The notes under the pieces: model-generated | The model's input: only the letters and a program-made list of their open reading frames with translations | Databases searched by the model: none | Told to the model about the DNA's origin: nothing | Assembly: GCF_037126465.1 (NCBI RefSeq) | Contig: NC_088204.1 | Coordinates: 77,747,807-77,811,806, forward strand | Reading direction: 5' to 3' | From: Ornithodoros turicata | Lineage: Eukaryota > Arthropoda > Arachnida > Ixodida > Argasidae | Length of the DNA stretch: 64,000 bases | Part shown: positions 9,575 to 21,500 of the stretch, piece by piece | Layout: each line of letters opens with the position of its first letter | How positions within the stretch are numbered: position 1 is the first letter of the stretch | Position numbers and translations under genes: made by a program

Positions 9575-12500
9575 GTATCTACAGGTTTATTTTCTTCTGT
9601 GGTCACGTCACGCTTTTAGCTACGCGTGTCTCACGACTAAGATAGGACAATAAGATAGACAATAGCCTGTTGCGCGTCAGATGCGTCTCAGACCTACTAC
9701 TTTAAGTATCATACTTTAAAGTAGCACAAAAGTCGTTTTTAACAGCCTGTTTTCTTTATATAAAACTGCTAATAGGACAGTAAGACGCACCATAAAAATC
9801 CACCCCATAGATTCGTAATTATCGCAGAAATTGAATTTAAAGTACGCCGCAAAAAGCGACCGTGCGCAACGGCGGTGGAGAACAGTACCAGCCTGTGCTC
9901 TGCGCGGGACCACGGGGCCACGCTTTCTCATTGGTCCAGGGAAACGCTACTCGGCTGATCGGGGTGCTGAAAAAGCATTGCTTCTGGTTCGGCCGTGATT
10001 CGGACCGCTCCTTCTATCCCCATTTCTCCGGGGGAACTAGGAAAACTGGTTTACGGCGGCAAAGGGCCATGCGCTGACCCCCATTGACCAGCGAACCAGA
10101 ACGAGTTGCCGTTGTAACGTCATCGGTGACGTGGAACGATACTTCTCCTCCTCGTTATACCCGGAGTGGCGAGTTAAGGGCGAACGCGCAAAGCCATGTT
10201 TGTGGGATTTTTTTTTGGGGGGGAGGGGAAACAAATTGCATACATCAAAAGCTTTCGCGCTATTCGGTCAAACGTCACACACATTTTCATCAGACGTTTT
10301 AATCTGAAATTTTATTTTTAGATGTCCCTCTGCACTCCTTTAAGCACGGACCAGGACGACATACGTCATTAATGATAGTGGTCCGCATATGCAAGCCACT
10401 TGTCGTTTGCTAGAGAAGCCAAATGGCATTACTATCATCATGGCTAATGACACTCCTCCGCTTCATTTTCTGCTGTCTGTTAAAGTTGCTACAGTTAGAG
10501 CTGACTTAGTTGCGTGGCCATGAGCGAGACGACTGCTAGCATCTGTCTCTTCTGGAAGGAGCGACAGCCGAAAGTACTACAGCGATGCTGAAGCACGCCG
10601 CGCTGGGACCCACTTGTCCTAGGCATCTCTGCACAAATATGGTGCTGTGGTCTTAAAGCTAAGGAACTTCTGTTAAAGGGGCACTAAACTGATGGTCGAA
10701 CTTTGTCCGAAAAACTACACAGAGTGAAAGCAGGGGTTTCACTCGACCTAAATTTGTGAAAGACTTTGTGTAGCTCAAGCGCTTTAACTCTTTAAAAAGC
10801 GGATCAAAGAACGAAATCAGCTCAATTCTCGCCTTCGTCTAATGCGTCAGAAAGCGTCACTCGGCTACAGCAAACGGGGCAGACGTTTTGCGTTGTCAAC
10901 CAATCCTGTACTCCCACAAGGTCAGCCGCGGGGGAGAACCTGCCAAACCTGTTCGCTGTCGTATTGTTGCGGCTTTTCGTGGTTGCGGAGGGGTTTCGCT
11001 TCAAAGAATAAAGGGCGAAACGCATTGGACGTTTTCTCAGCGTCAAAACGTCGAGCGTACGCCATGGCCTTGCGCACGCGGCGAAGAAACGCCAGCGAGG
11101 CGACCACCCGAAACGCATGGGACACGTACGGAGCGAGTGACGCGCGCCACTGTTGCTATATTCGTCGACCACAAATATCTGTTAGAACGTGTAGCTGCTC
11201 TTTTTGCTGTGGTTCCTGCGTTCCTTCATTCCAGATACCATTAAAACGTTCACGTAAATTTAGTGTGATGAATAATGTCCCAAAAATTTATGCGAGCTGC
11301 TCATACGCCACCTTGTCTGCCGCACGACGGCGATGGTTCTGTCTACTTCTCGGAAAACGCGCCCAGATGCGCGCGAATATCTGTAGTCGACAGATTCCGG
11401 CGTACGCCCTCCGCGCGCGTTGAAAAGCTGGTTACGAGGTCACACGCACGCCGAGCGCGCGCGCGTCCTGAAAACGTCGGAAAAACGCTCCACGCGTTTA
11501 GCCCTTAAGTGCGGCTTGTAAAGAAATCTCATTTCTATTAGTGAAGGCGGCCGGAAAAGATGTACAAATAATACGTTGTGGACGGACATTCCTCGTGAAT
11601 GTAGTGTAGTGGCGCTGAAAAAAAAAGCACTTATTCAAAAATACAGCAACATAAGTGGTAGCCCGTACGAAACGTCAAAATGACGTCGCTCCTATTGTTG
11701 CGAGAACTTGAAGGGCGGAGCAAGTTGAAGAAATAGTGCGCAACGCGTCCTATAATTACTGCGCTACTATGTGGTTGTCAACCTTCGTAATTTAAGAAAA
11801 TGTGTTTTGGAGTTAAATGACATATTCCTACTAATACACCATTGCTTTTATATCGGTTTAGTGCCACTTTAAGGCAGCGTTTCAACCATAGGTGGGGAAG
11901 TTACTTTTATTTTGTAGTGCACTACCGTTACTCACTACTTTTTCGAAAAGTAACGCGTTACGTTATTCGTTACTGTTGCGGTAGTAGGTAACGCGTTACT
12001 AACGCCGTTACTTCTGATAAGTAATGCCGTTACTTTGCATTACTTCACCAGTTGTCCTTATAATATGTACAATTTTTGGTTGAGTCACATAAGTGCATTC
12101 CGCAAATCAATACAAGCAATGTTGGGCACAAACAAGGGTCACGCATGTACACAACTTACATGTACGATTTACTGCAACGCAGAAGTAGTTGATGTTCAAA
12201 ATTTTCATCGGTGAGCTTCGCCCGTTGGGCTGAGAGGACGCCAATGACCAGTGAGTGCTCCTTGTCAAGGTTGATAGAGACGGTGACCTTTTATCTCATA
12301 CAGTACAAATCCAAACAGCCAATTCCTTGGTACTTTGTTACTTGTTCAGAGGGTAGAGGCTATTTTTCTGCCGCTTTTGCCCCATTCATCCGAAAAATAC
12401 CAGAGGGAGTGAAAAACAGAGGTGGTAAACAAAGGGTGACACCTACCAGGGTAGGTCAACAACCCTTCTTTTGCGTTCTTCGTGGGTGTCGATGTGACCT

Positions 12501-15500
12501 TCTTGTCATTGTTGAAGGTGAATAGAAAAAATCGGGGACTTTCCCGGATTCTGCAGGCACGGTCCTCGCTCAAGCTTTCAAGTTCCCGAACACGCAGTAA
12601 CGCATAACGCCGTTACGCGTTAGTTGTTAAAAATGTAATGACGTTACGTTACTCATTACTTTTCTCCCAAATGTAATGCGTTACCATATTTCACTACTCG
12701 AATGTAACGCGTTACCGCTAACGCACTACTTTGTAACGCGTTACTCCCCACCTATGGTTTCAACTACGTTAGAGAATGTGCTGCGGCATGCAGCCTTATC
12801 TTCCAGCTCGTACAAAATGTGCTAAAGCTGCACGAGAAGGTATACGGAAAAATATTGTGAAATTTCCGAAACACCCCGTTTGCTCTCTCACTCTCTCTTC
12901 AGACGTTTTTCCCTGTGGAGAAGCTCGTGCACGAGAAATGTTTCACGACTAAAATGCGCTGGATTCTAAGAACGCGCATTTGACATCATCCCCTGGAACC
13001 CTCCTCCGTGTCCCTCTTCCCTTTCACTTTACTACAGGCGTGACCCTAGCTGTAAGAAGCGAAATAATGTAATGTAATGTTGGGTTAGAACGGACGTTAC
13101 ACAATCGTGGGCGTTCCTGCCCGTGAGCGCACCATCGTGCAGAGCAGCGTCAGGGTCAAGTTTCTCCGCACGGCTCGTGTGCCAGCGCTCGCCGTGGGGC
13201 GTCGCCAGGTGTATCAGCTTCTTAGTTCGTTCGGTACTTCGTTTAAATTCTCTTAAAACTTGGTATGTGTATTCAGGGACACCCTCTTCTGTCAAAGAAA
13301 ATCCCGAAAAAAATCCTTTCATACGTTATCCTTTCTAATCCTTTCTAACTTTGGCGTCCTACCTACTACGAACAAGCACAAGAAAGTGGAACACAGGACG
13401 AGTTCTCATCCGCAGCAAGCCTTCAATAACGAGTTTTGGGAGAACGTAGAAGTTTAACGATAACGTTTCCGAAAACATGATCAGCCAATCGCCCGATTCC
13501 TTTAGAGTGGCTGACGTCACGTTGCTGGTATCCGATACGGAGTGGGAGTCGGAACCGGAGGGCCCTTACGATTCTCTAAAACTCCCTAGACGTGACCAGT
13601 GCCGTACATGCCAAAGGGAGTCTGGCCGTTAATGGCACCTGCCTATACCTGAGGCTCCACCCTCTTTTTAAGGTATCTAGCCAATCACAGGTCGAAACAC
13701 CGTTGTAGGAATGAGAGAATGTTCCAAGCTGGGGACAGCAGTTTATTGTCCGAAGGCTAGACTGGACTGAACGTCCGTGAGGATGAGAAGCTGCGAGCCA
13801 GAATGTTAAACTCGCTGTTAAGCTCGGGTGGCGCTGCTGTCTCGTCGGCTTCTTTGTCCGGCGGTTGGAAGCGCCGCCACAGTGCCCCCGAACTGGAAAC
13901 TAAAGGGAACGATTGGACCAGGTGATGGTTTTGCGTGCTCGGGCCTTGCAGTGGATGGGCGAAGGTGTACGGTCGAAGACGGTGGTGTCCGAGAGTGACG
14001 AGACGGAAGGGTCCGCATTCTCCAGGAAGGCGGGCTTAAGCCTGTCCAGGCTGACTGTCTCTTTCCTTCCGTTGATGAGTATGCTGAAGGTTTTGCCAGA
14101 GCGGTACAGAATGGGATGGGGGCCAGTATAGGGGGAACAAGGGATGGCTTAACTCCGTCGACGCATGCAACATGGGTGGCCGTGACAAGCTGTTGCGGGA
14201 CGTAGGGCTTGCAGGACGAGTTGGCACGGGTGGGTACGGGACGGAGGCCGTCGAAGACGTGGTGGAGGCGCTCGAGGAGCTCTGAAGGGGTGGAGTGCTG
14301 ACTCCACTCTGGTGAGTGCAGTGTGGACTCGACGAAGAATTCGACGGGGAGGCGCAGGCTGCAGCCGTAGACGAGCTGCGCTGGACTGCAGCCAAGATCA
14401 GCCTTGAAGACAGAACGGACGCCGAGAAGCACCAGGGGTAAGGCCTCTGTCCAGTGGGAGCGTACCTGATGCGCCATCAAGGCAGCCTTGAGGTGCAGAT
14501 GAAGCCTCTCCACCAAACCGTGCGACGCAGGGTGGTACGAAGTTGTTCGTACGCGCGAAGGTGCCAAGTAGATTGGTGAAGCCGGTGTAAACGCGGCTTT
14601 AAAACTGAGGACCTCGGTCTGTTGTTACTCGTGAGGGCACACCGAAACGTGGGAGTCCAAGTGCTTATGAACGTGGCGGCTACGATTTCGGCGGTTGTGT
14701 CGGTGATGGGCGTAGCCTCTGCATAGCGGGTGAACCGGTCAATGGCCGTGAGAAGGTACCGGTATCCGCGCGAGATGGGAAGAGGACTAACTATGGCCAG
14801 ATGGACGGAATCGAAGCGGGCGGCGCGAACTTGCCAAGCGAGGTAATGGTGTGACGCTGGATCTTTGAGCGCTGATAAGCGACGCAGCACCTCAGCCAAG
14901 CTCGAATGTCCGCATTCATGGATGGCCACACGTAGCGCTCGGTGATGAGTTTCTGAGTAGGTCGGGCGCCGGGGTGGGACAGGTCGTGTATGGAAGCGAA
15001 GATAGCGCGCCGGAGCTCTGCTGCGCGAAAGGTCTTGCACGGCCGGTCGAAGTGTCGTAGCACAGCCTGATGTCCGTGCCGGGCAGCAGAATGTCTTCCA
15101 CCCTTAGGGAAGACGACTGCGTCTCACGGAGTTGGAGGAGCTCTTGGTCGGAGGGTTGAGCGGATGCGAAGACTTCCGGCGAGACGGATAGGGCACGTAC
15201 AGAGAGCGGCGCGATGCGATTCAACTTCTTATTGAGGAAGGCTATAGCGCGTCAGCTGTCGTCGAACTTCTGATGCAGGGCTGCGCCCACGGCCCCGTTG
15301 GAGGCATCCACCATTAGTGCGGTCGGAGCGCCATGCTTCGGATGGTACAGGTATATCTGCGCGCTGAGGTCCACCTTGATCTTCGAGAAGGCGGCTTTGG
15401 CTTCAGCTGACCAGGGAAGGGGCTTCGATCCGCCGTGATAACTGAGTAGAGCTTCTAGTGAGCGCAGAGTGGTGGCACAGTGAGGGATGAATCGCCGGTA

Positions 15501-18500
15501 AAAGTTAATGAAACCGAGGAAACGTCTCAACTGGCGGAGAGACCGAGGCTGCGGGAAGCTCAAATCACGTCCGGGTCACCAGTGTAGGAATGAGAGAGTA
15601 TTCCAAGTTGGGGACAGCAGTTTATTGTCCGAAGGCTGGACTGGACTGGACTGGACGTCCGTGAGGATCGGTGCATCAACACCGACGCTCTATGGGAATC
15701 CCCATACATTTTTCAACTCCCGTAGCGCCGCGAAAATTTGGTTGATCTCCGTGCAACTGCTTCTAAATGGAAGAGGATGCTTAGATCTAGTGCCTGATCG
15801 AAGCAGATTTTGCGTTTTAGACTCAGAAATTTTTATATCGTCGTCGAAAGGTTTGGGGAAAGCTATATTTCGAGATTCCGCTCGCTTACAAAATAGAGCC
15901 GCCCAAAATCGAAAATATGGCTCGATCACGCACTAGAAAAACATATCAAGAACCAATACCAACAAAAAGATTTCATCTATGTTAAGCCGTTGACTCGGCA
16001 CACGAGTTTTTGTCAGGTATGGTCATCCGTGGAGTACGCCGCTTCAAAATGAGCAGAGCAGTGCTCCATCTCTCATGATCCTTCCACTTTTCTGTGGCTG
16101 CGACTGGGAATATCGAGACAAATAAGTTTCATCTACTGTCCCCCCCCCGTCACACTTCACAAATAAAAATATGCCCAGACCTTTTTCCTTCTACTACTAT
16201 ATCCCCTTTATCATCTATCGACACTGTTGTGTTCTGCATGGCCACCACTTTTTACTTTCTTTATTGCATGCCACAACTGTGTACTACAAATATATATGTT
16301 ACATAAAAAACACTTTGCTTGAAATGAAAATTTCCCCACGTAGCCACTAACCTTCGTATCTTTCGGAATGCTGGCCCATTCCTGCCTGTTCGTGAACCCC
16401 GCATTTTTGTAACTGGTCTGGAGCAAAGATGACTTCATTCACGTAATCCCCTCAACGCTCTAACAAAGCGGCCATTCACTTCGGCCGTAAAAGCCTGAAC
16501 AGAGCCTTTCTTCCCTCTGGTTCGACCTTTTTCACAATGGCCTATGCGCACGCGTATGACCTTGAGGCGCCGGAGAGGGTTATTTCCGTCTGCACTAGAT
16601 GGCGCTGTATGGGGACAACAGAAGTGGCTACCAGTGGAGAGACTGCACGAACGGCGAAAGCGTGTCGGTCCCACTCCACACCGGTTTTGGCCCCTCTACG
16701 TATACGCATGTTGATTTGTTTTGATGTGCGCCGAGTATGGTTCGTTACAGAGCCACTAGGATACGACGCTTATGTGAAAAAGATCCATTCGCATGAACCT
16801 TTAACACGTTGTACCTAACCATTTAAATACCATGCCAATGATAATGACGGTGCCCAGAAGATGAACACTTTCTGTTCGAAATAGTGGCGGCTCTTGCCCA
16901 GAGGCAATTCCCGTCATACTTACTTACGGTTCGCCTATGACCTATCTAACTAACTTGAAACATGTAGCCTGCTTTATAATTTGGTCCCGAATTGTTGGGC
17001 ATGAGTGATTTCCAAATGAAAGCACAGATTGTCTTTCTTCTAGGTGGATGTGCGCCGACTACTACTGCTCCCCCACCCGGATGTGCGCCGACGACTACTA
17101 CTGCTCCCCCACCCGGATGTCCAACGGCAGGTACTACGTCTGGAAACCTGGGCCCATCCCTTACTCCAACGTCGACAACTGCCGCTCCTACGACTCCTGC
17201 CGCTACTACGACTCCTGTCCCTAGTACTACGACTCCTGCCCCTACTACTACTCCTGTCCCTAGTACTACGACTGCGGCCCCTAGTACAACTCCTGCCTCT
17301 TCTACGACTCCTGCCCCTAGTACAACTCCTGCCTCTTCTACGACTCCTGCCCCTAGTACAACTCCTGCCTCTTCTACGACTCCTGTCCCTACTACTACTC
17401 CTGTCCCTAGTACTACGACTCCTGCCCCTAGTACTACGACTCCTGCCCCTAGTACAACTCCTGCCTCTTCTACGACTCCTGCCCCTAGTACAACTCCTGC
17501 CTCTTCTACGACTCCTGCCGCTTCTACAACGGCCGCTACCACTGTTCCACCTTCAGGTAAGTATGGCGGAAATCCCTGTGTCCTGGCACAATAGTCGTGC
17601 ACATCATCAAGCATGACCATACTTAGCTGATTGATGGACATGTTGTTTATCCATTGTTGTGTCACCTCTGGGCCCTGTAATATATTATCCGATGCATGCA
17701 TTGCAAGTCACGAATTTGCAGAATTCAGAGAAATGTGCATACAATATGCACAACGGCTATGCAGGCCCTTGATTCGTTAGTACTGTGATAGTCGTGTCGT
17801 TCTTTCTGTTGATAGTCATGTCGATGCCACTCTATGCAAGGTATGGAACTGTAAGTTGTGCATGAAAGTATTTAAGATAACCACGTCGGTTTAAGAAGCA
17901 ACCTCGTCATCTATTTCCACCATCATATGGACAAAAATGAGCTTTGAAATCTCCGTCACAATGGCTGAGAAGTACCCTCAGTACATACAGCATGAAAAAT
18001 CTTTGCTATCATGCGCCATAGCAGAAGTTAGCAGATCGCGAAAACAAAAGGAGGGTGAAATTCCTTGCAGTGCCTCCTCTAACAGACTGCTTTCGTGGCA
18101 GAGGACACTAGCTAGGCAGAAGAGACTAAGCTTTTGACGTCACGGTCATAAGTGGGAGAGGGAAAAAATAATGGAGCTTGAATCTTGTGCTCCCGCTTTA
18201 TTCGTGTTGCATGTTTCGGCGTGTTGAAAAGTGCACCGTTGAACTGTCTTTACAACGATAGCTGTATGAGGGAGCTTTTGTCAAAGCCGCTGCGTGGCCC
18301 TTGTCATGTTATTCGGCGCGCCATTGGTTGGCGCAGCACCAAACCAGAGAGCAGACAAAAAAAAAAATAAGGAAAGCAGACAGACAGTTTATGTGGGTGG
18401 CTTAATTTAACAGTTTGCTGCTTGTAAACTTAGCAACAAGAACCTACACATGTAAGACGGAACGCTAAATATTTTTAATTTGCATGTAAAATTTGCGGTA

Positions 18501-21500
18501 GAACGGCTAGGGGCGACGTCTGGTGGGAAATAACCCCCAATTTGTCAAGCAACAGTGATCCAGGTTTCCGACTGGCTTACTGCTCATGATGACTACGTAG
18601 CCGACACGTGTAGTCGACTTCTTTTGTTTTAGACCCAGCGTTATGCGCACGCAGCGTTGTTTTGCCGCGCTATCTGACGGGCAATGCGCAGTTGGTGGCG
18701 ACTTCGACACAGTGTTGCCCGTAATTTTCGATTTTTCTTTTACTTTTCAAAAAAACTGCGAGTGCAATTTCGACAAAAATTATAACGTAAGAATACTGAG
18801 GGCTAAGGCTATCCAAGAGATAGATTTCTCTGAGACCGCGGCTCTACCTCTTTACATTATAGCTTCAGTAGTATAATCATGGCCCACTACACGTGCCACA
18901 GCACAATCATGAAATGGTGGCCCATTATCCACATACCCAAAAATCTAATCACTGCGTATCAATGTGCTCCCTATAGATCCTTGCATCAACATCACCCTCT
19001 CCAACCTTTTCGACATTGGGACGGTAAGTGCTTTCCGGTGCACGTTGAGAAACGTAACAAGCAATGTGGTCATAAAGCCGTAGAAAACGATTGGCTGCGT
19101 CTCCTGTCGAACGCGTTCAAATGCCGATCTTGCCGAGGCGGCCGCCTTCGTTACCAGCTCCGGTGGCGCAGCGGTAACGCGTGCGCTTGGAGACTGGGAG
19201 GTCCGCGGTTCGAATCCGCGGGCCGGCTGTGCCGTCTGGGGTTTTTCCTGGGTTTCCCTCAGATGTGTAATAGGCGTATGCCGGCACAGTTCCCCTGAAG
19301 TCGGCCCATGGACGCAGCTATCCTCCCCCCGAGCGGATTCCGCTCGGTCTTCCACTTCACCCTTTCCTCTTCTCCTCTCCACCACCTTTCCCTTCCCGAG
19401 AAACATGCCGCCTAATCAGGCAGGCAGACCTCTCGGGTTCCTCCCAACGACACTCCTCCTCCTCCTCCTCCTCCTCCCTCGCCGCCTTTGTTTCCTGCCA
19501 TTTGTTACTCCTTTCCTCTCCACAGCTGTTACGACTGAGCTGACGGACTTACAAGGGCTGTCGACATTGGGGGGTGGACCTCCAAAGCTGTCGCTTTATT
19601 AGAAACTGATGTTACCGCGTTGACATTAGAGCCATTCGAGACGCAGCTTCTAGCAGACCATTCTAGATAGCAGGCTGCCTTATATGGGGCGCCTCGTTCG
19701 TCACGGAACCACTGTAAGCCTTAAGAAGGAATACAATGGTTTTAAAACGTAGCTTTACATTTAAGGTTTACGGAGGCAGTAATGGTTGCGAGTGACGTCA
19801 AAGTTTTCCGTGGGTTGTACTTAGATTAATGAACTCAACTGAGGGAAAGTCTCGGCCTGCGGCCGTCCACCCTTGTGGAGGATGCCGTGCCTGAATGACT
19901 TGTACAATGTGACCAAAGTTGCTGGCGCCTTCAACCGGTTGGAAGCTGCGACCTATAAAGAATCAGTAGGGGGTTGCCTCATGTAACTGACCTGCCGTGG
20001 CCGGTCATGTTTCAGCCAGCTGTGCAAGAGCCTACATGTCGTACTGCCTTTGCCACAAGGCTACTGTGTGATGTCATTTCAAATGCCATTCTCAAAATTT
20101 GTTCCAGTGTTTGAAAGACAGCCTGGACTTATGCCCGAGGAATAACGTAAGTTATATCTGCTATACCCCGAGACAACACGAGAGTTACAGTCAGAGAGGT
20201 GTACCTCCGCCATCGAAGAATGTCGTCTGCGCGGGGGCAGACGAGAAGATGGTGGATACGAGGTAGACGGGGAAGCTGATGTACATGTTCTGCTAACGCG
20301 GATATTTCAAGTTTTCTCTTCAAAAGCGTGCACATTTGCTCGACGTTTAAGAAAATTTTATTAAGGCGTCATTAATGGCAAGGATGAACATGAACATTAA
20401 CATAGTCCTGTTACACTGCCGCTATATTACCCGGCGCACCTGTAATAGTGGCTGCTTTCCGAATAATTCCTACGCCTCGAAGCGTTTTTCCCAGCAGCCA
20501 TTCCTAAGCTTTTCACGGGCGGGGGGGGGGGGGGGGGGCAGTAATAGTAGTACTTTTGTGTTATGCTACTATTACTGTAATTTGTATTATGTGTTGTAAT
20601 ACTCATTCTCTGAATGTATATATGTATTGTAATACACAAAAATGAAGTATTACGTGTATTATAATACTCTGGAAGGCATAATACTTACTTGGGTGACGTA
20701 GGTCTGATCTACAGAGTGTCACCGTTACAACTTAGCCATAATTTTCCTGTGTCCCACAGACCTTTAGATACAAACAAGGACCCTTGTATTCTGTTACCCC
20801 AAACTTCACCCAAAGAGAGTGACCTCAGTACCAGGGCCAATGGAGGCTGATCAGAAACTGCCATTTGGGCCTCTTGGTGACCGACTGGATGCATTCCTGC
20901 ATTCCTTCTAGTTCGGTGTCCCTAAGGATGAGTCAACCTCCATCAGGTCCAGTGCAGTTGCTCTTGCAGACGGACGCACGGTGGCCGGTCATACAATTTT
21001 GGACAGTCCATTTTTTTCGTCCACTCTGAACGAACTGGAGACTCCGCCACACTGAAAGCAGGGTGTCAAATATGCTCGAAATTGGTCGGCGCTATCTCAT
21101 AAGCTCGGTGAGGCTATTCGCATTTGCCAGTCGTTTTCACAGACCGAATACAGTGAACCCTCGTTAATATGACCACTGCCGTTCCCGCGGATTTTGGTCA
21201 TACAGCGAATTGTCATATTAACGAGAAACGCACCCTCCGCGGAACGGACACACACCGCTACGTACAACAGAAGCCGATGTAATTATGATTTATTTTCTGA
21301 AAAATCTATTAACAATGACTACATCAAACAATTTTCAGTCATTAATTTTTCTAAATGGGCAATAGCACCATCAATTGCGGACACGTTATCGACCTTTATC
21401 TGCTCAAAAAATAACAAGGTAACCTGTGACGCCCTTACTTTAACACATGTCACCCTCTCAGCGAGGAACGAGATGGGTTCTCCCAGGACTACTCCGAGGG

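Noticed and set aside
10842..11423. Plus-strand open frame of 193 codons (and overlapping minus frames)
   Set aside because: Lies inside the GC-rich TTAA-flanked element; no domain, and open frames occur on both strands as expected from composition.
16946..17701. Long minus-strand open frame rich in Val/Gly/Ala
   Set aside because: It is the mirror of the Thr/Pro coding repeat; its periodicity comes from the 36-bp unit, and the plus strand has the splice sites and phase match.
19153..19230. tRNA gene
   Set aside because: Boxes A and B are present, but the sequence continues as a SINE body with target duplication; no tRNA 3' half or acceptor pairing. Same reasoning for 28612-28690.
19500..19600. 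Frame [12 protein letters not shown] as an extra exon between exons 3 and 4
   Set aside because: In unit 2 the matching bases shift frame and no donor is conserved; not needed for a continuous frame.
20029..20107. Possible longer exon upstream of exon 4 (acceptor near 20028)
   Set aside because: Unit 2 has a 2-base shift and stops in the corresponding frame, whereas the 39-base exon from 20108 keeps frame, length and Cys in both.
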